Notes under the pieces: generated by a model
What the model was told of the DNA's origin: nothing
Seen by the model: the letters and a program-made list of their open reading frames with translations, nothing else
The model's database searches: none
Origin: Spirochaetaceae bacterium
GTDB taxonomy: Bacteria > Spirochaetota > Spirochaetia > Treponematales > Rectinemataceae
Reading direction: 5' to 3'
Assembly: GCA_025358255.1 (NCBI GenBank)
Contig: JANYKC010000095.1
Coordinates: 240,013-304,012, forward strand
DNA length: 64,000 nt
Shown: one piece after another, positions 27,565 to 36,335 of the stretch
How positions within the stretch are numbered: position 1 is the first letter of the stretch
Layout of the letters: each line of letters begins with the position of its first letter
Position numbers and translations under genes: made by a program

Positions 27565-28355
27565 GCGAGCGCCAAGAGGAGCATCCCTGGCACATAGAGG
27601 ATCCAGGTCGCGAAAAAGGCGATCTCCGATAGTCCCGGCACGTTCAGGTTATAGATGAGGCCGATGAGCTCCATCACGAAGACGAGGCTCGCGCCGAGGG
27701 CGATCATGAGACCCCGTGGAGCGGCGTGGGCCTTGTTCCTGAACGCTGCCCAGCCCGTCCACAGGACCGTGACTAGGCAGGTCCCATAGGCGATCCCCAG
27801 GCCGAGGAGACCCACCGAGGCAAGGCTCTTTCCGAGCGCGGCCACAAGGACGGCGAAGGGCAGGTAGAATGCCAGCGCGAAGGCGGCCTCTTTCGGCTTG
27901 AGCTTCCCCGCTTGGAAAAGGAAGGTAAAGAGGCCCGCGTTCCTCGTCGCGATGAGGAGGAGGGCGGGGACGAAGAGGTAGCCTCCGACAGCGAAGACCA
28001 TGGGCGCGGAGAGGATCCTGTAGGTGTTGAGGAGGACGGCGACGTCTCCTAGGAAGGCCAGGCTGAAACCGAGGGCACGCAGCAGGTCAGCCGGACGCCG
28101 TCCTGCCTCCTTCCACGCCAGCCATGAGACGGCGGCGCAAAGGAAAGAAGCCACGCCTTTCAGGTAGATGGTATAGGGCGAGACCTGCCCCGAGAGGTAG
28201 GCAAGGACATCCAGGGCCATGAAAAGCGCCCAGAGAAAGGCAATGACGACGGCGAATGCGCGGATGGAGGCATTCCTTCCCCTGAGGACGGCAGCGCCGC
28301 TTCCCGGACCATCGCGCTCGGCGGCATCCAACGCCATGTTTCCCTTGACTGACAT
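27561..28355 (-). CDS. Multi-pass membrane protein, possibly YhhN/TMEM86-like
   Basis: A 264-aa protein with a hydrophilic N-terminus (about 30 residues) and seven to eight helices. LGFSLAFLGDVAVLL followed by a VFAVGGYLFVPALLL helix recalls the GD-containing helices of YhhN-type lysoplasmalogenases, but the resemblance is weak and I do not assign the activity. ATG at 28353-28355 follows GGAAGGTG; the longer frame begins without a ribosome site. Confidence 0.65.
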   Translation of the reverse strand: MSVKGNMALDAAERDGPGSGAAVLRGRNASIRAFAVVIAFLWALFMALDVLAYLSGQVSPYTIYLKGVASFLCAAVSWLAWKEAGRRPADLLRALGFSLAFLGDVAVLLNTYRILSAPMVFAVGGYLFVPALLLIATRNAGLFTFLFQAGKLKPKEAAFALAFYLPFAVLVAALGKSLASVGLLGLGIAYGTCLVTVLWTGWAAFRNKAHAAPRGLMIALGASLVFVMELIGLIYNLNVPGLSEIAFFATWILYVPGMLLLALA

Positions 28356-28418
28356 CCCATCACCTTCCTTTTTTTTGCCTCTCCGCGGCACTGGCGCCGG
28401 CCGCGAAAATGGCCTGGC

Positions 28419-30242
28419 CTAACGTATGAACAACCTGGCCTTCACCGCATCAGCGAGCCCGGGCGGAAGATCGGCATCGATGGACTCCATCACGCCTTTC
28501 CTCGTCACGACCTCGCGCAGTGGACCGATTTGGGCCGCATCCTTGGTGGCGTCAAAGACGACACCGACGCTCCCGCCGGCCGCGACGGCTCCGGCCGCGT
28601 CCCGGGGGCGCCGCGGCCAGGGGGGCAGGTCTGCCGCGGAGTTCGGGTTCCCGGTCGCCACGAAGGAGGCGAGGTAGGCCATTATGTCGGCGGAAAGCGC
28701 CTCGCGCCCCTTCCGGTTCGCGCCGGTGAAAAGGGTAGACGTGAACAGCGGCCCCAAGCTGGTGCCGGTGCCCAGGAAGAAGGACACTTCGAGGGAATGG
28801 AAGGCCCCAAGGCGTTGGCCCCAGTCGCCGGGCATGGGGCTCGAGCCCGAGGCATCCGGCGCGCCCCAGTCGAATCGGTACACATAGACGGGCGGCGCTT
28901 CCTCTTGCGCCGAGATCGCATCTGCCACTTCGTCCACGCCGGAGGCCTTCCAGGTCAGCGAGCCGTAGCGGGCGGCGGCCTGGTAGAGGGGAGCCTTCCA
29001 GGAGAGCTTCCTGTCGAAATACAGGAAAAGCTTGAGCTCTTCCTTGTTCGATCCAATGATGAGGGGAACCTTGTTGGGCCACTGGCCGCCCTTCAGGAGG
29101 TCATAGCCCTCCAGGGGAAGCACCCGGCCGTCCCTGATGATGTTCGGCCAGCCCGTCATGCCCGTGACGCCACCCTTGCGGAGCCCCACGAGGTCCCTTG
29201 CCTTCGCCTGCCTGAGGAGGGCCGAGAGCTCCTCCCGGGGCAAAGCAAGCGCCGCGCTACGCGCTTCCTCCTTGGTCCTGGCCCTTCCCGTTCTCACGAA
29301 CCAGGAAGAGACCAGATCGGCGCTTGCGGCCTCCGCGGCCTCCCTCGAGACCGAGTTCTGCGCGCCCGACTCCGCGATGGCAGCCTGGAAGAGGCCGCGC
29401 GCGGAGGGGGCAAGGAGGAGGGAAAGGACGTTGAAGGCTCCGGCCGATTCTCCGGCGATGGTGACGCGCGCCGGATCCCCACCGAAGGCCTCGATATTGG
29501 AATGGACCCACGAAAGGGCCTTGATGATGTCGAGGGTGCCGAAGTTTCCTGATGCGGAATCCGCACCATCGCCATCCGTGATGGCATCGCCATCCGTGAT
29601 GGCGGCGCCATCCGTGATGGCGGGATCCAGGAACCAGCCGAAAGGCCCCAGGCGGTAGTTCATAGACACGAAGACGAATTTCGATTTCGCGGCCACGCCC
29701 CATCCAAGATAGTCGTTGATCATGCTCGATGAGCCCGTCGTGTTGCCGCCGCCGTGGATGTAGACATAGACGGGCAGCTTCGTCTCCTTGCCGGCGGGGC
29801 GCCAGACATTGAGATAGAGGCAATCCTCGGAACCGATGACGCCTCCCACCAAAGGCGCGAGCTGGACCGCCGGTTTTCCGAAGGCGGCGGCATCGCGCAG
29901 GCCCTTCCATGGCAATGGATCGCGCGGCGCCTTCCACCTTAGATCCCCCACGGGCGGGGCCGCATACGGCAGGCCTTTCCAGGAGAGCGTCCCAAGGCGA
30001 TCGGGGTAACCGCGCAGCTCTCCGAAGGCGGTGCGCACGACCGGGCCTCCCGTCCAGGCCGATGGGGCGAAAGTGGCGGACTTGCCATTGGCGGATCCGG
30101 GAGCCGGACGCGGCGCAGCCGAGCAGGCGACAAGAAGGAGGCAGGCCAGGATGCCGGCGGCCGTGAACGCGCCGGCGGCCGTGAACGCGCCGGCGGCCCT
30201 GAAATCGCCAGAGACCGTAAACCGATTTTCACCGCGCCGCAT
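28419..30242 (-). CDS. Lipoprotein carboxylesterase (type B)
   Basis: Exported lipid-anchored esterase, 607 aa. Lipobox LLVAC around residue 40 after a signal peptide containing a duplicated GAFTAA. COesterase core: VYIHGGGNTTGSS oxyanion hole, catalytic serine in TIAGESAGAFNV, acidic residue in GSNKEELKLF, histidine in LGAFHSLEVSFF, and the early motif EDCLYLNVWRP. Length and motifs fit para-nitrobenzyl-esterase-like enzymes; physiological substrate unknown. ATG follows AAGGAGG. Two 18-bp tandem repeats lie inside it (30153-30199 in the signal peptide, 29571-29621 in a surface loop). Confidence 0.9.
   Translation of the reverse strand: MRRGENRFTVSGDFRAAGAFTAAGAFTAAGILACLLLVACSAAPRPAPGSANGKSATFAPSAWTGGPVVRTAFGELRGYPDRLGTLSWKGLPYAAPPVGDLRWKAPRDPLPWKGLRDAAAFGKPAVQLAPLVGGVIGSEDCLYLNVWRPAGKETKLPVYVYIHGGGNTTGSSSMINDYLGWGVAAKSKFVFVSMNYRLGPFGWFLDPAITDGAAITDGDAITDGDGADSASGNFGTLDIIKALSWVHSNIEAFGGDPARVTIAGESAGAFNVLSLLLAPSARGLFQAAIAESGAQNSVSREAAEAASADLVSSWFVRTGRARTKEEARSAALALPREELSALLRQAKARDLVGLRKGGVTGMTGWPNIIRDGRVLPLEGYDLLKGGQWPNKVPLIIGSNKEELKLFLYFDRKLSWKAPLYQAAARYGSLTWKASGVDEVADAISAQEEAPPVYVYRFDWGAPDASGSSPMPGDWGQRLGAFHSLEVSFFLGTGTSLGPLFTSTLFTGANRKGREALSADIMAYLASFVATGNPNSAADLPPWPRRPRDAAGAVAAGGSVGVVFDATKDAAQIGPLREVVTRKGVMESIDADLPPGLADAVKARLFIR
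29571..29621 (-). repeat. Three 18-bp repeats, each a small palindrome
   Basis: GCCATCCGTGATGGC occurs three times with period 18 (29571-29585, 29589-29603, 29607-29621). Each copy is a 6-bp inverted repeat around CGT. They encode AITDG repeats in a loop of the esterase. In-frame period, so copy changes would lengthen or shorten the loop without a frameshift. Confidence 0.9.
30153..30199 (-). repeat. 18-bp tandem repeat in the esterase signal peptide
   Basis: GCCGGCGGCCGTGAACGC is present at 30153-30170 and 30171-30188, with a partial third copy to 30199. It encodes the duplicated GAFTAA of the signal peptide. Confidence 0.85.
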
Positions 30243-30306
30243 GTCCAGCCTCCTTGCTCCTCGAGTTCACCATTATCGACGCGGTCTATGCATCTGTCGA
30301 TACCGG

Positions 30307-31497
30307 TCAATGGCCGCCCAGGACAGATTCGATGCGGTCAAAGGCCGCCTCAAGGCTCGCTTCGTCCTTGGCGAAGGAGATGCGCAGGCAACGGTCATCG
30401 CCAAAGGCGGAACCGGGCACCGTCGCGACCAGGGCCTTGTCAAGGAAAAGCCTGGCCACAGCCTCGGAGCCCCTTCCCTCCTCTGCGGACTTCCAGGCGT
30501 CCAGGCCGGAAACCTCGGGGAAGACATAGAAGGCGCCCTCAGGCGGGAAGACCCTCAATGCCTCGAGACGCGACAGGCGGGAGAGGACGAGGGAGCGCCG
30601 GCGGGCATAGGCGGCGACCATGTCCTCGACGATCCTGGGATCGGAACCCAGGGCCGCGAGGGCGGCGCGTTGGGCGACCGTGGCAGCGCTTGTCGTGGTC
30701 TGTCCCTGGATTTTCGCGCAGGCCATGGCGAGCTCCCGCGGCCCGGCGATCCAGCCGAGCCGGAAACCCGTCATCGCGTAAGATTTCGAGACTCCGCCGA
30801 TCACGGCGGTCCTTCCGGCGAGGGCGGAAAAGGCCGCGGGGCTCAGGACCTTCCCCGAATAGTCAATGCGCCCGTAGACTTCATCGGAGAGGATGAAGAG
30901 CCCCGGATGGCGCTCGAGGACCGGAAGCAGGCCTTCAAAGTCGGCGCGGGACATGACGGCACCGGTCGGATTCGAGGGGGAACAAAGGACAAGGACCTTG
31001 GAGCGGGCGGTTATCGCCGCCTCTAGCCGGTCGGGGTCCAGCCGATAGCCGTCCTTCCTTTCGGTCGGGACGAAGACGGGCTGGCCCCCGGCGAGCTTGG
31101 CCATCTCGGCGTAGCTCGACCATGAGGGGTTCGGGATGATGGCCTCGTCCCCGACGTCCACGAGGGCGAGGATGGCATTGGCCAAGGCCTGCTTGGCGCC
31201 GCAGGACACGACCACGTCCTCCTTGCCGTAATCGAGGCCGCAGTCGCGGCGCAATTTGGCGCAGATCGCCTCCCGCAGCTCGGCGAGGCCAGGCACCGCG
31301 GTATACCTTGTGTAGCCCTCGTCCAGCGCGCGCTTCGCCGCGTCGATGATCGGCCTCGGCGTGGGGAAGTCAGGCTCTCCGACCGTGAGATCGATGATGT
31401 CGAGGCCCTGGGCCTTGAGTTCGCCCGCCCGCTGGTTCATGGCGATGGTCGGCGAGGCCGTCATCCGGCCCGATCGCGAAGAGAGAATGAGGGACAT
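30307..31497 (-). CDS. Class I/II pyridoxal-phosphate aminotransferase (aspartate type)
   Basis: A 396-aa cytosolic transaminase. Fold type I features: substrate loop TVGEPDFPTP, SPSNPTGAV, and the PLP lysine in GVSKSYAMTGFRLGW. Similar to aspartate/aromatic aminotransferases of the AspC subgroup Ib. ATG follows CGGAGGA. Divergent from the aromatic operon with a shared 117-bp control region, which suggests a role in the final transamination to phenylalanine and tyrosine or in prephenate transamination; this is inference. Confidence 0.9.
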   Translation of the reverse strand: MSLILSSRSGRMTASPTIAMNQRAGELKAQGLDIIDLTVGEPDFPTPRPIIDAAKRALDEGYTRYTAVPGLAELREAICAKLRRDCGLDYGKEDVVVSCGAKQALANAILALVDVGDEAIIPNPSWSSYAEMAKLAGGQPVFVPTERKDGYRLDPDRLEAAITARSKVLVLCSPSNPTGAVMSRADFEGLLPVLERHPGLFILSDEVYGRIDYSGKVLSPAAFSALAGRTAVIGGVSKSYAMTGFRLGWIAGPRELAMACAKIQGQTTTSAATVAQRAALAALGSDPRIVEDMVAAYARRRSLVLSRLSRLEALRVFPPEGAFYVFPEVSGLDAWKSAEEGRGSEAVARLFLDKALVATVPGSAFGDDRCLRISFAKDEASLEAAFDRIESVLGGH

Positions 31498-31509
31498 GGT
31501 TCCTCCGAC

Positions 31510-31538
31510 TTGACCGGCCTGGGAGCCGTCACTATAAT
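31510..31538 (+). promoter_or_regulatory. Promoter of the aromatic amino acid operon
   Basis: TTGACC (31510-31515), exact 17-bp spacer, TATAAT (31533-31538). This is the best sigma-70 promoter in the gap between the divergent aminotransferase and aroF. It would give a leader of about 70 bases before the aroF start. Confidence 0.75.
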
Positions 31539-31617
31539 GCTGACGCATCTATTAATAAGAACAACAGCGTGATATGTATAGTACTCGCGCACGATTTCCT
31601 CTTCAATCGGATGGATG

Positions 31618-32454
31618 ATGAACAATTTGAAACTGGTGGCGGCCCGCCCTTCCGGCGAACGGACCATCGTCGATGTGCTTGGCCTTAGGGTCGGGGAAGG
31701 GCTCTGCGTGATCGCGGGACCCTGCGCCGTCGAGTCCGAGGACCAGACCATCCGGACCGCGGTCGCCGTCAAGGCGGCAGGCGCCAAGATGCTTCGCGGC
31801 GGCGCCTTCAAGCCCAGGACCTCTCCCTATGCCTTCCAGGGGATGGGGCTCAAGGCCCTCAAGATCCTGGCCCTGGCAAGGCGCGAGACGGGGCTGCCCA
31901 TCGTCACCGAGGTCATCGACACGAGGGACGTCTCCTGGGTCGGCGAATACGCCGACGTCCTCCAGATCGGCGCGCGCAACATGCAGAATTTCTCCCTCCT
32001 CCGCGAGGCGGGCAAGTCCGGGAAGCCGATCCTCCTCAAGCGCGGGATGTACTCCACCATAGAGGAATGGCTCAACTGCGCCGAGTACATCCTGGCCGAG
32101 GGCAATGACAAGGTCATCCTGTGCGAACGGGGCATCAGGACCTTCGAGACCTATACCCGCAACACCCTGGACCTCTCCTCCATCTGCGCGGTGCGCAAGG
32201 AGACCCACCTGCCGATCTTCGTCGACCCCTCGCACGGAACGGGCATCCTCTCGATGATCGAGCCGATGAGCCTCGCGGCGGTGATGGCGGGCGCCCAGGG
32301 CCTGGAGATCGAGGTCCACATCTCGCCCTCTTCGGCGCTCTCCGACAAGGACCAGCAGCTCACGCCCAAGGAGTTCGCCCTCCTCATGAGAAAGCTGAAC
32401 CGCCTTCATGAATTCCTTCCCGAGCTCGCGGCGATGAAGGGCGAGGAGCCGTGA
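31618..32454 (+). CDS. aroF: 3-deoxy-7-phosphoheptulonate synthase, type I-beta
   Basis: First enzyme of the shikimate pathway: phosphoenolpyruvate plus erythrose 4-phosphate to DAHP. About 278 aa with GPCAVESEDQTI, LRGGAFKPRTSPYAFQGMG, the metal and substrate residues in QIGARNMQN, LLKRGMYSTIEEW and FVDPSHGTG. The KDO8P-synthase-like, type I-beta form; there is no added ACT or chorismate mutase regulatory domain, so feedback control must be elsewhere. Two adjacent ATG codons (31615, 31618) are possible starts. Stop overlaps the aroB start (GTGA). Confidence 0.93.
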   Translation: MNNLKLVAARPSGERTIVDVLGLRVGEGLCVIAGPCAVESEDQTIRTAVAVKAAGAKMLRGGAFKPRTSPYAFQGMGLKALKILALARRETGLPIVTEVIDTRDVSWVGEYADVLQIGARNMQNFSLLREAGKSGKPILLKRGMYSTIEEWLNCAEYILAEGNDKVILCERGIRTFETYTRNTLDLSSICAVRKETHLPIFVDPSHGTGILSMIEPMSLAAVMAGAQGLEIEVHISPSSALSDKDQQLTPKEFALLMRKLNRLHEFLPELAAMKGEEP

Positions 32455-33506
32455 AAAACCGGGGAGAGACGCGCATCGCCTTCGGTCCGCTCTCGGGCGT
32501 GACGCAAGAAATGAACCCGGCCCGCACGGTCATCGTCACCGACGCGGCCATCCGGGCCTTGCATGGGGCCTCCTTCCCCTCCTGCCCCGTCATCGAGGTG
32601 GAGGCGGGCGAGGCCGCCAAGAGCCTTTCCGGCCTGGAAGGGCTGTACGGCAAGTTCCTCGAGCTGGGCGTCGATCGCGAATCGACCGTCCTGAGCGTGG
32701 GAGGCGGATCTGTCAGCGACCTCGCAGGCTTCGCCGCGAGCACGTGGATGCGGGGCATCGACTTCGGTTTCGCCCCTTCCACCCTCCTCGCGATGACCGA
32801 CGCGTCCGTCGGCGGCAAAAACGGCATCGACTACCGCGGCTACAAGAACTTGGTCGGCACGATCGAGAAGCCCCGCTTTGTCAGGTTCGACACGAGCCTC
32901 CTGGCCACGCTGGGAGAGGCCGATTTCGCCTCCGGCATGGCGGAGGCGATCAAGCACGCGGTCCTCGAAGGCGAAGGCCATTTCGGCTTCCTCGAATCCC
33001 GCTGCGCGTCCTTCGCCTCCCTCGCGGAGCCCGACCTCGAGGAGCTCGTCCGGCGCTCGGTGGCCTTCAAGACCGCTGTCACGGACCGCGACGAGAAGGA
33101 AGACGGGGAGAGGCGCAAGCTCAACCTGGGGCACACGATCGGCCATGCGCTAGAGGCCACCACCGGGGTCCGCCATGGCGAGGCCGTCGCGGCGGGGCTG
33201 GCGGCCGCCTTCGAGCTCTCCGTCTCGCGCTACGGCGGCGACGCCAAGGCCAGGGACAGGACCCTCGCCCTGCTTTCCTCATGGCGCCTTCCCGTCACGG
33301 TCTCCGGGTGCGCCGCGGGCGGGCCACGCGGGGAAGGGCAGCCGGACGGCGGCAGCCTCAGGGAAAGGGTATCCGCCGCCCTCTTCGCGGACAAGAAGCG
33401 CTTCGGGAAGGAGCTGCTGTTCGCCCTCCCCCTCGGCATCGGCGACGTCAGGATATGCCCGATCTCGATCAGCACGTTGTGCGATTTCATAAAGGACCTG
33501 CCATGA
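32451..33506 (+). CDS. aroB: 3-dehydroquinate synthase
   Basis: Converts DAHP to 3-dehydroquinate using bound NAD and a metal ion. The 351-aa product has the NAD motif SVGGGSVSDLAGFAAS, DASVGGKNGID, the metal-binding GMAEAIKHA and LGHTIGHALE. GTG start overlapping the aroF TGA; stop overlaps the aroC ATG. Translationally coupled between both neighbours. Confidence 0.95.
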   Translation: MKNRGETRIAFGPLSGVTQEMNPARTVIVTDAAIRALHGASFPSCPVIEVEAGEAAKSLSGLEGLYGKFLELGVDRESTVLSVGGGSVSDLAGFAASTWMRGIDFGFAPSTLLAMTDASVGGKNGIDYRGYKNLVGTIEKPRFVRFDTSLLATLGEADFASGMAEAIKHAVLEGEGHFGFLESRCASFASLAEPDLEELVRRSVAFKTAVTDRDEKEDGERRKLNLGHTIGHALEATTGVRHGEAVAAGLAAAFELSVSRYGGDAKARDRTLALLSSWRLPVTVSGCAAGGPRGEGQPDGGSLRERVSAALFADKKRFGKELLFALPLGIGDVRICPISISTLCDFIKDLP

Positions 33507-34504
33507 ACGCCACAGGAAGGATATTCAGGGTCTCCCTATTCGGGGAATCGCACGGCAGCGCGATCGGCGCGGTCGTGGACGGCTGCCCCCCGGGCATCCC
33601 GATCTCCCCCATGACCTTCGCGGCGGACCTTGCCCGTCGCAGGTCGGGCGCCAGGGGGACCACCCCGCGGGCTGAGGCGGACTTGCCCGAACTCCATTCA
33701 GGCATCCACCTGGGCTTTTCCACGGGGACGCCCATCCTAATCCTCTTCCGGAACCTTGACACCAGGAGCCAGGACTACGCCCGGTTCGCCTCGGTGCCGC
33801 GGCCGGGACACGCCGACTTCACGGGGGCGGTCCGCTATGGCGGCTTCGCCGACCCGCGCGGCGGTGGCCATTTCTCCGGACGGATCACGGCAGGCCTCGT
33901 GGCCGCGGGCGCCATCGCCAAGCTCGTCATGCCCGGCGTCGCCTTCTCGACCCGCCTCCTCGAGGCCGGCGGCGGCACCGACATCGACGCGGCGGTGGAG
34001 GCGGCCCTGGCGGCAGGGGACTCGATCGGCGGCCTCCTCGAGCTGCGCGTCGCGGGGCTTCCCGTGGGCCTCGGAGAACCCTTCTTCGACAGCGTCGAAG
34101 GCCTTGTGGCGCACAACGTGCTTGCCGTGCCCGCGGTGAGGGGCATCGAGTTCGGCGATGGCTTCGCGGCGGCCAGGATGCGCGGCAGCGGGCACAACGA
34201 CGCCTTTGTCTCTCGCGAGGGAAAAACCGCCACCAACCACTGTGGCGGCGCCAACGGCGGGATCACCAACGGCAACGAATTCGTCCTCCGGGTCGCGGTG
34301 AAGCCCGCCTCCACCATTGCGCTCCCCCAGGACACCCTCGATTTCACTACGGGGGCGATGACGAGCCTGGTCGGGGAGGGAAGGCACGACGCCTGCATCG
34401 CCCTCCGGGCCGCCGTCGCGGTCGAGGCCGCGGCCGCCATCGCCCTGGCCGACCTCGTCCTCCTCTCGCGCTGCCACGACCTTCCCCAAGGAGACCATCC
34501 ATGA
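33503..34504 (+). CDS. aroC: Chorismate synthase
   Basis: Makes chorismate from 5-enolpyruvylshikimate 3-phosphate with reduced FMN. The 333-aa protein has signatures GESHGSAIGAVVDGCPPG, DPRGGGHFSGRITAG and NHCGGANGGITNGNE. Slightly shorter than the usual 350-390. ATG at 33503 overlaps the aroB stop (ATGA); its own stop overlaps pheA (ATGA). The open frame extends far upstream inside aroB but without similarity. Confidence 0.95.
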   Translation: MNATGRIFRVSLFGESHGSAIGAVVDGCPPGIPISPMTFAADLARRRSGARGTTPRAEADLPELHSGIHLGFSTGTPILILFRNLDTRSQDYARFASVPRPGHADFTGAVRYGGFADPRGGGHFSGRITAGLVAAGAIAKLVMPGVAFSTRLLEAGGGTDIDAAVEAALAAGDSIGGLLELRVAGLPVGLGEPFFDSVEGLVAHNVLAVPAVRGIEFGDGFAAARMRGSGHNDAFVSREGKTATNHCGGANGGITNGNEFVLRVAVKPASTIALPQDTLDFTTGAMTSLVGEGRHDACIALRAAVAVEAAAAIALADLVLLSRCHDLPQGDHP

Positions 34505-35553
34505 CCCTCGAAGAGCTTCGCAAGGACATCGACACGATCGATGCCCACATCCTCTCCCTCCTTGGCTCTCGCATGGAGAAGGCCCTCCTCACGCGCCGCC
34601 TCAAGGCGGACATAAGGGACAGCGACCGGGAAGCGTTCGTCCTAACCCACATCGCCAACGCCTCCCGGGGCCTCGTGAAGCCAGCGTTTTCGCGGGAGCT
34701 TTTCGAGAGGGTGATTGTGGAGAGCAAGGCGATGCAGACGGAGAATCCCGTGGTCGCGGGCTTCCAGGGGGAGCACGGGGCCTTCAGCGAGATGGCCATC
34801 CGCGCATGGGACGGCAAGGCGGCCGCCATCCCCTGCCGCGAATTCGAGGACGTGTTCGAGGCGGTGGAATCGGGCCTTTTCGACGTGGGCGTCGTGCCGG
34901 TGGAAAACACCCTTGGAGGCGTCGTCGGCGCGGTCGCGTCCGCGCTCGCCTACACGAGCCTCCATGTCGTGGCGGCGATCGACCTTCCCGTCGAGCACTG
35001 CCTGATCTCCCCTCCCGGCGCGGACCACCGCGAGATCAGGACCGTGTACTCCCATCCCCAGGCCCTCGCCCAGTGCCGGAGGTTCATCGAGCGCAACCGC
35101 CTGCGGCCCGAAGCCTATTACGACACGGCAGGGGCCGCGCGGATGCTCCAGGAGAACGCGCCGGCGGGCGCCGCCGCCATCGCGAGCCGCCTGGCCGCCG
35201 AGATCTACGACCTCGACATCATCAAGGAAGGCATCCAGGACGCGAGCATCAACCGGACCCGCTTCTTCATCCTCGCCCGGGAGAAGGCCAGGGATGAAGG
35301 GGACAAGTGCTCGGTGGTCTTCCGCGCCGAGGACAAGGCAGGGGCCTTGTTCAAGGTCCTCGAGCTTTTCGCGAAGAAGGAGCTCAACCTCACCCGGATC
35401 GAATCCGTGCCGGACAAGCCGGGCGACTACGCCATCTTCATGGACTTCGAAGGCTCGGCCGGTGACGATCCAGTGAAGGCCGCATTGGACGCCGCGGCCA
35501 GCCTCGCCCGCGATTTCAGGCTCCTCGGCTGCTACCGCGAAAGGAAGATATAA
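34501..35553 (+). CDS. pheA: Chorismate mutase / prephenate dehydratase
   Basis: Bifunctional P-protein for phenylalanine synthesis, 350 aa. Chorismate mutase domain at about 1-85 (LRKDIDTIDAHILSLLGSRM), prephenate dehydratase at about 88-270 with GFQGEHGAFSEMA, VPVENTLGGVVG and the catalytic NRTRFFIL, and a C-terminal ACT domain (LNLTRIESVPDKPGDYAIF), where the usual ESRP reads ESVP. The ACT domain probably binds phenylalanine for feedback inhibition. ATGA overlap with aroC. Confidence 0.94.
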   Translation: MTLEELRKDIDTIDAHILSLLGSRMEKALLTRRLKADIRDSDREAFVLTHIANASRGLVKPAFSRELFERVIVESKAMQTENPVVAGFQGEHGAFSEMAIRAWDGKAAAIPCREFEDVFEAVESGLFDVGVVPVENTLGGVVGAVASALAYTSLHVVAAIDLPVEHCLISPPGADHREIRTVYSHPQALAQCRRFIERNRLRPEAYYDTAGAARMLQENAPAGAAAIASRLAAEIYDLDIIKEGIQDASINRTRFFILAREKARDEGDKCSVVFRAEDKAGALFKVLELFAKKELNLTRIESVPDKPGDYAIFMDFEGSAGDDPVKAALDAAASLARDFRLLGCYRERKI

Positions 35554-35555
35554 GC

Positions 35556-36332
35556 ATGCGCATTTTCATCCTCGGAACCGGACGGATGGGAGCCTGGCTC
35601 ACCGAGGAGCTTTTCCTCGAGCACGAAGTCGCGGTCCATGACGCTGACATCGAAAGGATGAAGTACTTCATCAAGGTCAAGCGGATCATCGACCTCGCGG
35701 AACTCGGGGACTTCAGGCCCGAGATCTTCATCAACTGCGTCACCCTCGGCTCCACGGTGGAGGCCTTCGAGCGCGTCGTCCCCTTCCTTCCGGAGACCTG
35801 CATCCTCTCCGACATAGCCAGTGTCAAGGCAGGGATCGCCAGCTACTACGCCGGCCAGCGCCGTCCCTTCGTTTCGAGCCACCCCATGTTCGGACCGACC
35901 TTCGCGAACATCCGCGACCTCCATGACGAGAGCGCCGTGATCATCTCCGATTCCTGCGAGCAGGGCAAGGATTTTTTCCGGAGGCTCTATGGCAAGCTCC
36001 GCATCAGGATCCTCGAGGAGAGCTTCGACGAGCACGACCGGACCGTCGCCTATTCGCTGGCCACGCCCTTCGCCTCGACGATGGTCTTCGCGGCCTGCAT
36101 GAAGAAGCAGGACGCGCCGGGCACGAACTACAAGCGCCACATGGCCATCGCCAAGGGCCTCCTCTCCGAGGACGATCGGCTCCTCTCGGAGATCATGTTC
36201 AATCCGCACACGACCCGGCAGCTCGAGCTCATCAATTCGCAGCTGGCCTACCTCTCCCACATCATCCGCGACAAGGACTATGACGAGATGACGAAATTCC
36301 TCGCGCGCCTCCGGGAGAACATAGCCACCTAG
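35556..36332 (+). CDS. tyrA: Prephenate dehydrogenase
   Basis: NAD(P)-dependent oxidative decarboxylation of prephenate (or arogenate) in tyrosine synthesis. A 258-aa protein with the Rossmann turn ILGTGRMGAWL, the active-site SSHPMFGPTFA and a helical C-terminal dimerisation part. Two bases separate it from pheA, and it ends the + strand aromatic operon, meeting aroA convergently. Confidence 0.88.
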   Translation: MRIFILGTGRMGAWLTEELFLEHEVAVHDADIERMKYFIKVKRIIDLAELGDFRPEIFINCVTLGSTVEAFERVVPFLPETCILSDIASVKAGIASYYAGQRRPFVSSHPMFGPTFANIRDLHDESAVIISDSCEQGKDFFRRLYGKLRIRILEESFDEHDRTVAYSLATPFASTMVFAACMKKQDAPGTNYKRHMAIAKGLLSEDDRLLSEIMFNPHTTRQLELINSQLAYLSHIIRDKDYDEMTKFLARLRENIAT

Positions 36333-36335
36333 GGC

